DNA from: Abelmoschus esculentus
Taxonomy: Eukaryota > Streptophyta > Magnoliopsida > Malvales > Malvaceae
Direction: 5' to 3'
Length of the DNA stretch: 64,000 nt
Assembly: GCA_035048815.1 (NCBI GenBank)
Contig: JAUCBN010000043.1
Location: 501,001-565,000, forward strand
The notes under the pieces are model-generated. The model was not told the DNA's origin and searched no databases. It was given only the letters and a program-made list of their open reading frames with translations. The position numbers were made by a program, and so were the translations under genes. Positions 11,228 through 23,092 of the stretch are shown in pieces (position 1 is the stretch's first letter; each line of letters opens with the position of its first letter).

Positions 11228-12600
11228 TACTTAATCATGTACTTAAGAGAAGGCCACTCCCTATTGCTGAAAGTGAAAAAACCTTCAATCCCATTCATCT
11301 TAAACATAAACCCAGTTTTAAACCCCAACAAAGAACCCCAATCCGACCAAAACCAAACCCAACTCAAAGAATCCCAGGTTCTAAACACATTAAAACAAGA
11401 ACCCAGTATTGCTTTAGCTTTAAATTACTTCAAATCCATAGCCAATTCAAATAACTTCAAACATACCCCCAGACATACCAATGCATGATCCACAAGCTTG
11501 CGCTAGAGTCCCACATCGATGGCATTCAGTAACTTTTGCAACAGATGAAGTTAGAAGGGATTAGCTGTAGTGAGGACTTGTTTGTGGTTGTGATTGATTC
11601 TTATCACCAAAAGGGTTTAGTTGAACAAGCTTTGAAAATGTTTTATAGGATTAAGGAATTTGGTTGCGAGCCGACAGTTAAGATTTATAACTGTGTTTTG
11701 GATGCCTTGCTGAGCGAGAATCGGTTGTCTATGATTCATCCGATCTACGGTAATATGAAGTGAGACGGTTTGGAGCCGAATTTGCATACTTATAATATTC
11801 TTTTGAAAGCTTTGTGTATGAATGATAAGATAGATAGTGCTTGTAAGTTGTTGAATGATATGAAATGGCGAGCGCTGGTTATTCTCCGGATGCTATGAGC
11901 TATGCCACTATAGTTTCTTCGATGTGTAAGCTTAGTAAGATTGATGAAGCTAGGGGGCTGGCGAGGAGATTTTGGTCGCATGCGAGTGTTTATAATGCAT
12001 TGATTAATGGATATTGTGTAGAATATAAGCTCAAGGAGGCGTAAGATATGTTTGAAGAAATGTTGGTGGAAGGAGTGGACCCTGATGTTAGATCATATTC
12101 GATGGTCTATTTGAAGTAAATAGGCTAAAAGACGCGTTTGGGATCGTGAGGGAGATCGAAGAAAAAGGGATCGAATGGAATTTAGTCACTTACAATACCA
12201 TTTTGTCTGTATTTTGTCATTCTGGTATGCTAGAGGATGCCCTGCAGGCTGCAACATCTTGGGAACACCAGTCTCATATGGGTCCTGTGTAATTGGTTTG
12301 ATTTGGAAGAGGCCATCAGTTACCTTAATAAGATGGTAAATGAAGGGATATGTCCCACTGTTGCAACCTGGCATGTTTTAGTTCAATGTTTGTTTAACAG
12401 CTTAGGACATTTGGGACCCATTCGCATATTGGATTTGGATGATATTCAGGTAAGGGATGAGAATGTGTTCGGCTATGATTCTTTCGGGTCAAGGCAGATA
12501 TGTTTCGAACACGTAAAAGATACTTGTGTGAAGCGACTGAAACGTACCTGTTGCCTAGCATCGGTGGGTTAATGCATTCGGTTAGAGAAGGCTGAACGTT
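11228..12600 (+). pseudogene. Pentatricopeptide repeat (PPR) pseudogene
   Basis: Intronless remains of a P-class PPR protein. Family members are mostly mitochondrial or plastid RNA-binding proteins. It starts near MYLIMYLREG at about 11225 and continues through recognisable 35-residue repeats (GLVEQALKMFYRIKEFGCEP, LHTYNILLKALCM, ASVYNALINGYC, FDLEEAISYLNKMVNEGICP). It is disabled many times: a frameshift near 11465, TAA at 11530-11532 (between GIQ and LLQQMK), TGA at 11761-11763, a frameshift near 11862, TAA at 12042-12044, and further shifts after about 12115. The order of the pieces is collinear with an intact PPR protein, from memory of the At3g48810 type. This is therefore an ordinary gene that decayed in place or after duplication, not a scrambled one. 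Confidence 0.8.
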
Positions 12601-12609
12601 AACTATGGG

Positions 12610-13169
12610 CATTTTGAACGACTAATTTCTTTCAGATAAACATCCATTTGTTTTCAGATAATATTACATTCTTAATAAGAAAAAGCACTTCAATGGCAAG
12701 GGTCGGTGGTGGATTATAACTTGATGATGCCATATTGTGTTTCCATTTTTGGGGCCTTGGTCCATATTTTAAACTAGGTCTTTTCCCATTTTATGATTTC
12801 ATTTGTCAAAGTCACATACATAAAAATATTAGTTAATTTACTTAATTTTAAATAAATTAAAATGATTCGATAAAAATGATACATTAATAGAGGAGTAATT
12901 TAAATTTATATTATTTTATAAATTATTTTTAAATGATGTAACATTCTTTTAAGTCATCACCTTTATCTACATGACATTGTCATGCAATGTGTATTGTTAT
13001 GTATATTTATTATATTATTTTAGATTATTTATCATTGATTAATTTATAACTTTTATTTGTAAAAATATTATTTTGACTCAAATAAAACATTAAGAGTTAT
13101 TATTTTTTAAAAATAATTTGATCATATTCAAAAAATTTATACATTGTATTAATTTGATCACATTTTTAA
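12610..13169. other. Intergenic AT-rich region
   Basis: No gene, RNA or clear element is visible. Sequence is AT-rich throughout. Confidence 0.45.
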
Positions 13170-13435
13170 GAGAAATTATATCATGGGTAAATCCCACCAG
13201 ATGTCTATAGGACTAACCACTAAAAATCATCTATATCATCATTTTTTTTCCATGTCATATATTTTTTAAAGTGAATCTTCATTTAAAAAAACTGTTTTTA
13301 AAATGAATCAACAATAAATATGAGTGAAGATTCACTTTAAAAAATATATGACAAGGAAAAAGTAATGATATGGATGATTTTTAAAGGTTGGTCCCATAGA
13401 TGATATGGTGAGATTTACTCATGATGTAATTTCTT
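13170..13435. mobile_element. Mutator-type MITE, copy 1
   Basis: A foldback of about 266 bp. The left end gagaaattatatcatgggt pairs with the right end ..actcatgatgtaatttctt, and the complementarity continues inward nearly to the centre (gaatcttcat / atgagtgaagattc). The flanking 9-mers are catttttaa (left) and catttttga (right), 8 of 9 identical, as expected for a 9-bp Mutator target duplication. There are no coding capacities. Related copies lie at 28776 and 35318. Confidence 0.75.
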
Positions 13436-13845
13436 CATTTTTGAATAATTTAATATCAATTAATATGATAAATCGATAAACTATTTGATTACTTATCATA
13501 ATTTATGTTATTATCCATTATTCTGATAATCAACATTTGTGATAGGTCGACAAACAAAATCATTCATTAATAAACGACTCACAAATTGATGAAAATAAAA
13601 TAACTTATTATGATCATATTATCGTATGATATTAATACATATCAATTCACTAATAAATTTTTTAAATATATTTATAAGATTTGTTGGATACGTTTTAAAT
13701 TATGATCACTTCATTAATTGGATCTTTACTTTTAACTAAAAATAATGTAGTATATTTATTACTAAATCTACAAAGGGAACGACTTATAGCGTTGTTTACC
13801 TTTTTCTAATCCCAAGAAGATTTTCTCCGATTCTATGATATTTTC

Positions 13846-13853
13846 TATAAATA
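13846..13853 (+). promoter_or_regulatory. TATA box of gibberellin 2-oxidase gene
   Basis: TATAAATA about 180 nt before the ATG. The expected transcript start is near 13880, followed by a pyrimidine-rich leader with a (TA)n run at about 13972-13987 and no upstream ATG. Confidence 0.55.
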
Positions 13854-14033
13854 CCGTAGACTCGTACGCATCTTTGAAAACACACCCTTTGCCGTCCATC
13901 TTCGTCTTATTTCTCTCCGGTTCCATCCTTTTACTGTTACAGTCTCTTTCGACTCTTCTCTTATTTAAGTTATATATATATATATATCGGAATTTGTTTA
14001 TTGTTTTCGTTTTTGTTCTTGCTGTTCATAGCT

Positions 14034-16361
14034 ATGGTGGTGGCTTCACCGAACACGAGTGGAGCCGAAAAGCCGGAAGCCATAGAGCTTCCGGTGATAG
14101 ACCTTTCGGCCGAGAGAACTGAGGTGGCGAAGCTCATTGTCAAAGCCTGCGAAGAGTACGGTTTCTTCAAGGTGATCAACCATGGAGTGTCGGAGGAAAC
14201 AATTGCGGCAATGGAAGAAGAAGGTTTCGATTTCTTTACGAAGCCGGACGTCGAAAAGCAAAGAGCCGGGCCGGCTATGCCTTTCGGATATGGCAGTAAG
14301 AACATCGGTTTCAAAGGCGATATCGGTGAAGTCGAGTATCTTCTTTTTCATACGAATCCTTTGTCCATTTCTCAGAGCTCCATTACCATCTCCGACGACC
14401 CTAAAATGTTCTGGTAATCATTTGTTTTTGGAAAATTTTAGTACCATTTTATTCTTCGTTTATGTTTTGTTCGTACTTTGAATGTTCATGCATGTTTAGT
14501 TGGTTGCCATGGCGAGAACCATCAGAAATTTATATTAAAAATATTTAAAATTATAATTTTAAAAAATATAAAATTAGATTATTGATAAAAATATTATAAA
14601 TATATAAATTAAAGAATTTAACTTTCTAAAGGGTGCGAATGTATCTCAACACCCCTCAATCTATCCCGCCTGAACGTAAGGTATTTGATGAGTTGTGTTA
14701 TGCTGTCATTTGATATCCCACATCGCCTTCAACTCTCCAATGTATCTCAACCCTAGTGGAGCTAATAGTATCCAAGTTATTTTGATTTGTTAATTCTAGT
14801 TCGGTTAATGTTTATAATCATCGATTATCGGATGACAGTTCGGTCGTAAATGGTTACATACGAGCTGTCCGAGGACTCGCATGTGATATCTTGGATCTGA
14901 TGGCCGAGGGATTGTGGGTCCAGGATCCATCGCTCTTCAGCAAGATGATCAGGGACGTTGATAGTGACTCCGTTTTCAGGCTCAATCACTATCCACCTTC
15001 CTCATTCCATCACTGTGCCACCAATGCAGTAGGGTTTGGGGAGCATACTGACCCTCAGATCTTGACCATCTTGAGATCCAACGACGTTGGTGGCCTGCAG
15101 ATTTGTGTAGATGATGCTGTCTGGGTCCCTGTCCCCCCGGACCCTGCTGCCTTTTGTGTTAACGTAGGTGATGTTTTACAGGTATCCCACTCCCTCTTCT
15201 TTCCTAACACCTCTATTCGAATCAATTTTATTAAACAATTAAGATATAATACTATTGTTCGAATCGATTCTAATTTTTTAAGAAATCCCATCAAAAAATG
15301 ATAATAATAGATTGATAAAAACTGATACATGCATCGGGATTCCACTGCAGCTTTGGGTTGGATCAGCCCTATAAAAAGGAAAAAGACCCCACATATCAGT
15401 TTATATCCGATGAAAACTGAAAGGATTTCTGGTTTGCTGGGCTGTATTACCAGCAAAAGCAAGTGTGGATAACTTTGCTGACAGTTAGGTTTCCAATATA
15501 CATATGTATATGTGTATATATAGATTCTAGAAACAATCTTAGGGCATAGGTGATAGGATGTTTCAGAGTTGGGGGAACGCTGAACGGAAGCTTGAAAAGT
15601 ACTTTGCATGTCTAGGTCGAACTCGAGGAGGGGACATTCACAGTTTTCGAAGCTATGCTTTGTTTGGTCTAATTATGGTTTTACTCCCTCTTTTATATGA
15701 AAATTTAGGGTTTGGTCGTCTCTTTTCTTCAATTTGATATCCAAACTTATCTATTTTGACTTATCTGAACCATGAAGCTAAGACAAAAAAGTTAAGCTTA
15801 AGTACCTAATTAAACAAAAAAGAAATTTAGATACTAAATTAAACCTCAAAGCTAAGTTCAAGTATCGAAATGTATATTTAACTTTTATCATTGGGTTCTT
15901 CGATTAAACAAACCAAACTCGCATGCAAATCATGTTAACCATAATCAATTAATAATAAATTTATTTTTGAGCTAACAATATAAATTCATCATCACTTGCA
16001 ACAGACTAAAGGTAGTATAAATTTGAATCTGCCAATAATATTATAAAAGGGTCTAATTATGACTTCAATCCTTATTATGTTGAATCTACTAATTTTTATT
16101 CCTTGGAAGGCACTGACCAATGGGAGATTCATGAGTGTGAGGCACAGAGTATTGACCAATATGAACAAGCCTAGGATGTCTATGGCCTATTTTGGGGCAC
16201 CACCACTCCATTCCCGGGTCACTGCCCCTCCAGAACTGGTCACACCCCACAGCCCTTTGCTGTATAGGCCTTTCACTTGGGGTGAATACAAAAAAGCTAC
16301 ATATTCTCTCCAGCTTGGTGACAGCCGCATTCAACTTTTCAGAAATGAACCCATTGGTTAG
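14034..16361 (+). CDS. GA2ox: Gibberellin 2-oxidase (2-oxoglutarate/Fe(II) dioxygenase)
   Basis: Hydroxylates C-2 of bioactive C19 gibberellins or their precursors and so inactivates the hormone; a soluble cytosolic enzyme. Three exons (14034-14413, 14839-15181, 16110-16361) give 324 residues, the usual length and the usual three-exon layout. The N-terminal DIOX_N part includes CEEYGFFKVINHGV. The jelly-roll core has the iron ligands His and Asp in GEHTDPQ, the distal His in SVRHRVL, and the 2-oxoglutarate-binding RMSMAYF. Features such as IGFKGDIGEVEYLL, ALTNGRFxSVRHRVL and FTWGEYKKATYSL resemble class II C19 enzymes (GA2ox4/6 type, from memory) rather than C20 enzymes. ATG 14034 follows an in-frame open stretch without an earlier ATG. 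All catalytic residues are present. Confidence 0.93.
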
Positions 16362-17391
16362 ACCACCTCAATTCCCTGCAATTTTGGCTGTAAAACCTTC
16401 AAATCATCCATACTTTTGTTTACAGGCTGAAAAAAATGTTGTATTGATATACTTGGTGATTGGTTTATGAGGTAAATCGGATATATTAAATCAGTGGCTC
16501 TTTGAAGTCGAATTATAGTTTTTATCTCTTTATTGATCTTCAAATTGAGAATTTAATGTTTATGTTTTAATTCATTTCTTACGATATCACAAACAGTTAA
16601 TATCGTCAATTATTTAAGCTGAAATATATTTTTCTTCTAAATATCTTAAGCTAGTATTGTAAATGAAAAACAAACCCTCTGAGATCCTTGTTGTTCTGAT
16701 TCTTTTGCAAGGTTGACCTTTAGCCTTTAGGGCCATGGTCCTAATTAGGTGGCCAACATGCACCCACAAGGATTGGAAAGGGCTTATGGATTGAGATGAG
16801 ACCATGGCTAATGCAAGGGTACATGGTGGCTGTTGAGTGTCTCTCGACGACCTTAAGATAAGAGAATCGGAACCCATATTCCATTTCCATAGTGGTTGGG
16901 GAATTGGACATTTATTAGGGACCAAACATGGGGGGTATGTCTAGCAGTTAGGAATTACTAGTATGTTGTTTTTCAAGACATCCTTTCATTGGCTTTAAGG
17001 TCTTTAGTCTGTACCAGGGAATTGATGGGATTTGGTCCAACTGATTGTGATATTATGCCTGCCATAGATCAACTTGTAAGTTTGTAACAGGCGTGAATCG
17101 AGGGATAGTTGTACATTTTAAAAAAATTAATTTTTTTATAATTTAGATATTTTATTTGTATTTTCTCTTGATAATTTAATTTATTGTCTATATATTTTTA
17201 ATATAATTTTCTAATAGTTCACATCCCATATACAAAATTTTGTAATTGAATTCAAACCAGATTGAAATTAGGATACAAATATCTTCAAGATTACACCCCT
17301 TTAAAATTTGATGTTTTAAAAATAAGGCCATTGAATTGAACCAGTTTTATAAAGAATGTCAAAATTACATAGCTATTAAAAATAAAATAAA
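16362..17391. other. Intergenic between convergent genes
   Basis: Includes the GA2ox 3' UTR. The stretch 16680-16930 is less AT-rich than its surroundings and contains gccatggtc and gaccatggc as a 9-bp inverted pair, but no gene or RNA family is recognised. The rest is AT-rich. Confidence 0.4.
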
Positions 17392-17496
17392 CTAAGAATC
17401 TTCTCCTTCAGGAACATCAATGAGGTCTAAACCTTCTGGTGGCAAATTTGATGTCAGAGGACCCAATTCCCCATCACCACTTAGAGTTAACCCACT
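17392..17496 (-). other. Orphan coding-like terminal exon
   Basis: The minus strand has an acceptor-like GTTTAATGTTGCAG at 17497 onward, then 35 codons ending in TAG at 17392-17394. The peptide begins SGLTLSGDGELGPL and ends LDLIDVPEGEDS, with a typical acidic C-terminus and coding-like composition in an otherwise AT-rich region. I see no partner exon between it and the YTH gene stop at 18162. It may be the last exon of a gene whose other parts were lost, or a captured fragment. I do not recognise the family. Confidence 0.35.
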
Positions 17497-18161
17497 CTGC
17501 AACATTAAACCACAAACGCAGGGAAAGGTTTAGTTGAACCACAGAAGATAGATATGAGCCAACGAAAAACGAGAAGATGCCATTGTTGAGCTAAAGATGT
17601 CATTATTTCTGTTAGGAACAGAGCTAGGACTAAATATTAGGAGGGAAAGATTTATTAAGCTTTTAAATATAAAAATTAAGAGGGACAAAAGTCTTCATGC
17701 TCTGCTATGTTCTGTTCGGGCGGATGATGAACTTCAGTAATTCTATGTTCTGTTCGTACCTGCTTTGATTTTATTCCCCACCATATTATATGTAATTTAA
17801 AAAATTTCAACTAAAAACAGGAAACACTGGTTATACAGTATCTTGCAAAAACCAAATACATTTCTTTCATTTAAATATTGAAGTGCAAAACAACAAAGAT
17901 TACACCGTTTTCCCACTAATTAAGTTCAGAAACGAAATTGAAAGCACCTCCCACACCCCTAAAAAAAAGTAAGTCTGTCAGTATGTTCATGGATGAATCG
18001 GAAACCATCTTAAAGGGGGTTGGGTGAAACAGCAAAAACTGACCTGAACAAGTAATTCATTTAACAATCGAGTATGATGATACACTCAGTTTTACAACAG
18101 TCAAGACTGCACCATATCTACCATGCTTGCAGTTTGTTCCAGCCGAAAAAATATGCCCCAG

Positions 18162-20733
18162 TTAGTCATTAGCCTTACCATGATTATTACCCGTTTTAGA
18201 AGAATTGCCTCCTCCAGGCTGTAGGGTCTTGGGATTAAGAGGAACGGTACCAACAGTTAGAAAACCAGACAATTCGGTAAAACCATCGACTTGCACTGGC
18301 ATAGATCCCACTGTCACAATCTCTACAGCATCGGCATTCATTGAACCAACTAAAGCATCTACAGAGGGATTAGACTCATCCTGCTTTGGATTTATTGAGA
18401 GCGAACCAATCTTTAACATAGATTTATCGTTGGCGTTGACTGAAGTTTGCTCTATGTTTTCATTCATAGTTCTTGCGGTACTCATATCAGAATCTGAAGA
18501 AACCTGCTGACTAGATGAAGGAACAGTTCTCTTCAACATTACAGGATCACTTTGCCTGGTAGCTTTCGCATTGCCATTCAGACGCAGCTCAAAATTAAAC
18601 TTATTGGCACCATCCAATGTCGGTGCTAGGACTGGGTTTGCAAAGCTTTTCCTTAGTAGCCTGGATTTCTCCTCTTGCATGATTCGCTGACGATTTTCAT
18701 AGTACATGAAGTCATCAAGTAAAGATGTCTTCACTGAATGGTTTTTGAATATTTTCAGCATCTCCATACCTTGCTTGTACATTATCTGCAACACAAATTA
18801 ACATGCATATCTTATCAAGAATATTATCCCCGAGTAAATATATCAAAAGAAATAATCTTCGAAAAGAATGGTGAAATAGTTTCCATGTTCATAGTTTCCC
18901 TTCAATTAGAAGAAAGCTAAACCCCTGTACATACCTCCTGTGTATCCCTGCTATTGGTCACAGGCTTGTTTTCATTGTTCTCTAATATGATTTGTCTAAA
19001 GTGGCTATTTGGAACATCTTTAATGATGTGCCACTTGACAGGGAAGCTTCCGCTCCACTTATCTTGCTGCCAAAAATCCATATCCTTCTGAAAGTCAACT
19101 GAGCCAATCATCTCCGCCACACCACAGAATTGTCCACTGGCATTAACCTGCATGTACAAAGTACCACATTGGAGTGGTTCATGAATATCAGAAATCACAT
19201 AACCACTTCCATTTAAAAAATTCTTAGAATAGTCTAAATCAATTGAAGTCCCTCGATACCAAACCGGTATAGAACTCACCGAAAAGAACAGGAAGATTGG
19301 ACAGCCACTAGCTTCCCCTGCAGCTATTTTCTGTGCATCTTCAAAAGCACTTCCCAGCTTCTTGTTCCCATGGGGTGTTGATGACCAAACATTGTATTTG
19401 ATGCTCTTGTGTACATCATCTTCACTATAAGATTTTATTACAAAGAACTTTGCATCAACATAGTCGATTGGAAAATCATCCTTGTTATATTGGTCAGTAC
19501 AGATAACAATATTCCCTTCAGCATCATTATTTCCTGCTTTAGTTGTGTAGGCTTTAACCGTGAATTCGTTGTTTAATCTGTCGGTTCTAGGGCCTCTATT
19601 CTGTTCTCCCAATGTATCTGGGAACCCATATGCATCATTCTGAAGCCTGCCAACATGGACATTAGATCGAAGCTTATCCGGTGCACCATGTCCAGGTGCA
19701 GTTGATCCATAGTCAGGAAAGGCATTACCAACAGGAAAATCCGCTTGTAATAGATGACTATGAGATGGAAGTTTCCCACCAGGAATATTGCCAATGGACT
19801 GAACGGAACCAGAAGCAATTTTACCCTACAAAGATAATTACTGGATAAGAACCTTCAATTATGGTTGATGAGGAACTATTGCATTTCCATCAAAAATTCA
19901 AAAAAGTCTAATTCGGTATAAAATTAAACTAGAAGCTACGCAAATGCACCTGATGAGTGTGTGCTGAATTTGGATGATAATTATCAGGAAATTTTCCATG
20001 CATTGCAGAATGCTTACTAGGTCCATCCGATACCCTGGTCAAGGAATCAGCCTGATTAGGAGAAGACTTTGAAGAGTTCCTAGGAAAGGCTGCAGATGCC
20101 GAAGCAGGATTATGTTTAACTCCCCTTCCATCAGGTCTATTAGTGACTGATGCGCGAGTACCAAGCAAATATTCTGTTGAACTATTTGGAATGCCATCTG
20201 ATTGAATCATGACAGGAACATAAGCAGTTGGTGATACAGGGTTTGGAAAAGGAGGATTAGAGTAATATTGTTGCGCCCCTAAAACCGAGCCATCTCCCAT
20301 TACAGCACTAGACATGTATGGATTGTATGGGTTGTATGGAGACTGTGCATATCCATAGCTAGGTGGGTAATATATATAAGGCAAAATTTCAGTTTGGGCA
20401 CCCTGAGAAAGAGAAAGCAAGTCATTAAGAAGCAACATGTCTGACTATTCAAATTTATCAATTATAGCTCGAAAAATAAATTTACTCACCGCAAATTGAA
20501 CATCTGCACCATCAGCTCTAAAAATGTTCTGGTGGTCCTCCCATTCAACGGGTGTTTCAAAACCTGATGAAATGAGATCAACAGTATAAATCTGGGATCC
20601 TATAAATATCAACCATGCACATTAAGCTAAAGGCATTCAAATTACCAGTAAAATAATAGCCAACGTTGGTAGCAGCAGGGTAGTACATCGGTCCTTGATC
20701 AATTACAAACTCAGGGGCTCCTTCCGGGTACAT
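18162..20733 (-). CDS. ECT: YTH-domain m6A reader, ECT family
   Basis: Binds N6-methyladenosine in mRNA and controls transcript fate; ECT proteins are cytoplasmic or nuclear. Exons in transcript order: 20646-20733, 20490-20563, 19950-20402, 19280-19825, 18935-19147, 18162-18785 (665 residues). The N-terminal region starts MYPEGAPEFVIDQG and continues with a Tyr/Pro/Asn-rich disordered region (YYPPSYGYAQSPYNPYNPY) typical of ECT proteins. The YTH domain (about residues 328-475) has FFVIKSYSEDDVHKSIKYNVW, NASGQFCGVAEM and WQQDKWSG, including the cage tryptophans. The C-terminal 200 residues are low-complexity. If the leader is contiguous, an in-frame TAA lies 12 nt before the ATG, which supports the start. 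The fourth intron is 132 nt, in frame and stop-free (see findings). The small set of neighbours suggests an ECT6-like gene, from memory. Confidence 0.93.
19148..19279 (-). other. Exitron-like intron within the YTH domain
   Basis: The intron has a strong donor (TCG|GTGAGTTC) and acceptor (ACATGCAG|GTTAAT). It is exactly 132 nt, phase 0, and contains no stop in the reading frame. Retention would add 44 residues starting VSSIPVWYRG and ending CGTLYMQ between FLFFS and VNASGQ. Splicing restores the canonical FLFFSVNASGQF, so the spliced form is certainly the main one. Confidence 0.8.
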
Positions 20734-20795
20734 AGCTTCTTCTTGTTAAGAAAGTGAGACTTTTACTTTGTGGGTTTCAGTGGAGAAACTTGAAT

Positions 20796-21595
20796 CTGAA
20801 ACTCAATACACCAAATGTTATTGATAATACACATCTACATGAATAACAAGAATACATACGAAGCCAAAGCAAAGAATCAAACAAGATACTTAAACTAATT
20901 AAAGATTCTTACTCCGAAATTCGGAAATATCATACATTAACAGTAGACACTAGACAGTAGAAATTCTATACATCCACTGATATTTCAACTTTCAACACAG
21001 CCTACCAAGGAATTCAGTTCTCTAGTCAACCAAGAGAGAGTATCAATGCACAAACCCTAATATTTTTTGATGAATCTCCAGGTAAAATTCATCTTTCTAG
21101 CTCATACTTGATACTTGAATTGGGAGGAAAAAACAACCATGTCCCTTAATTAAAAACACTCAAGTGAAAGGCATGACATAATAAGCCAATAAGCATAAAT
21201 CACACGTGACATGTTCAAGCAAAAAGACTGCATCTTTGGTGGTCAAAATCCAAACAACTGCCATAGAAATCCCAGTGTTATGAAAACGAAAAGGAAGAGG
21301 GAATTTGAAGTTAAGAAGACAGTAATGAAAAACAAAAAGGAAAAGGCAGCAATGGAAAACACCTAAAAGCATATTCCATAAAGCTACAAAGTTTAGAACC
21401 AAAGAGGGGAAAACGCGTCATAAGTCAGCAACCTCAGATATCTCATATCCCCATTTAAATTCTGGAATTAGTCGTAGCAATTTCGAGAAACAAACACTAC
21501 AACACTCAAAGAATCAAATACCCACCGAGATACACGCATCAAATCCAAAGCAACTGATAAAATACCAAAAGCCAAATCTTCAAATCAATCTTTAC
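20796..21595 (-). other. Probable 5' UTR intron of the ECT gene
   Basis: On the minus strand a donor ATG|GTAAAG at 21595 and an acceptor GAGTTTCAG|ATTC at 20796 would define an 800-nt leader intron. The first exon would be at about 21596-21760 and the second at 20734-20795. An AT-rich TATA-like sequence lies near 21775-21785. This is inferred from splice motifs only. Confidence 0.45.
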
Positions 21596-21789
21596 CATGA
21601 AAGTTTGCAGGTCTTCAAACAAAGGGTACGAAAGCTTGAAATTTTACCGGAAAAATCAAAGAATTAAGCCATGGTTGACCTGGAAAGCTGCTCCAGAGAA
21701 AATTCACGCAAATGGCATAGAAAAGAGGGTATTTTTCTTTTGCAACATTTTCTTCGAAGAGTGTCTAACCCTATAATATACAATAAAAT

Positions 21790-22569
21790 AGTATATGGAA
21801 TAATTTCCCATAAATTAATACTTAACCTCATTGTCAAAACATGACAGAATTTTCACCATAGTCCTTGTACTTTTTTATTCATATTAGTCCTTATATTTAT
21901 CAAATTTTCAATTTGATCCCTTTAGTCCACACAAATATTTTAGTTCTTATTTGAATCCAAGTTCAAGGACCAATTGGGAAACCTATCAAGTTCCAATAAT
22001 AATGTTGTTAAGTTTAAAGTTTAAAGATTCTATTTAAAATTTATGAATTTAAGTATAATATATTTTTAATTTAAGAATTAATTATATAATATTTAAGGTT
22101 TATTGGTAATAATTTTCGATTTGAAAAAAAAACATGAATTTGATTGGTTTGGTGTTGGTTAATAAGGCAGTCCAAATCTATTCAAATCACATATTAAACA
22201 CGCATTATTGCATGCAGATGACGGTCCATTCCAATCAATTCCCCCTCAAAATCAAAATAAATAAATAAAATTTTGAAGCCGACACTTTGGTATCTCGGCT
22301 AGGGAAAAAATGGAAAAAAAATCGAGTTTAATTGTCGATTTAAATTAAGATATTAAGTTTGGATACATTTAAGTATTAAATTGAATAAAGAATCAGATTT
22401 ATATTTTAATTTAAATTAAGTAATCTAATTAAAATACTTAATTGGACAAAAAAAATCAAAAAGCTAATCACCGGCTTCACAGTAGAGATGCAGGCGTTGC
22501 TTACACACCTATATTTTATTTTCTCCATTAAACTATTAGATATAATTATTCATGAAATAAAAAAAATCA
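21790..22569. other. Intergenic region
   Basis: AT-rich. The part at 21845-21960 (atagtccttgtactttt.., ..agtccttatatttatc..) resembles ends of miniature repeats common in plant genomes, but I cannot define its borders. No gene is seen. Confidence 0.35.
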
Positions 22570-22905
22570 AACCGAACCGAAGTAACTCGAGAAATTAAAT
22601 TACACATAATTGGTATGGACCTGTACAGAAAAGTCTAACAGCAATGGTGTCTCATGACAATGTTGTTTCCGGACACAGGCAAAGCTTTACCTACAACCGG
22701 GAAGTAGATTCCGATTGAACTTAGAGCAACAAGAAGTCATACAAGTGGATTAACAGCGTTAACCGAACTAAATTAACAAGAAAATAAATCACACACAATC
22801 GGTATACACCTGTACAGAAGAAGAAAAAAAATACTGCAACGGAGTCTCGTGACAGTTATTTCCGGACACAAACAAATGTTATCTGCGATCTGCAGTCGAT
22901 TCCGA
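22570..22905. repeat. Diverged direct duplication, 191-bp offset
   Basis: Copy A spans 22570-22714 and copy B 22761-22905. Both start aaccgaac, share ggtat..acctgtacagaa, then gt.tc.tgaca..tt.tttccggacac, and end gattccga. The offset is 191 bp at both the first and last shared block. It lies downstream of the receptor-like kinase stop and may overlap its 3' UTR. Confidence 0.65.
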
Positions 22906-23092
22906 AAAGTATTCCTCGGTAACCTGCATGTGTTGCATGTCTTCCATGTCTCAACTATAGGCAATTACAAGGTAAGAATCAGAATTTCATTAAATGAAGG
23001 ATGATGGTCTTCTCAGCTTCTTGAACCATTCCCGAGTCCGGAGTCTAGGACATTTGATCCGGGTTAGCGTCTGAATCAACGACCAGATTCTT

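Noticed and set aside
15055..15609. 184-codon minus-strand frame across GA2ox exon 2 and intron 2
   Set aside because: It overlaps a well-supported coding exon on the other strand, and the remaining part lies in an intron.
16614..16925. 103-codon minus-strand frame and a 9-bp inverted pair downstream of GA2ox
   Set aside because: No conserved motif, no splice partners and no recognised microRNA or snoRNA features.
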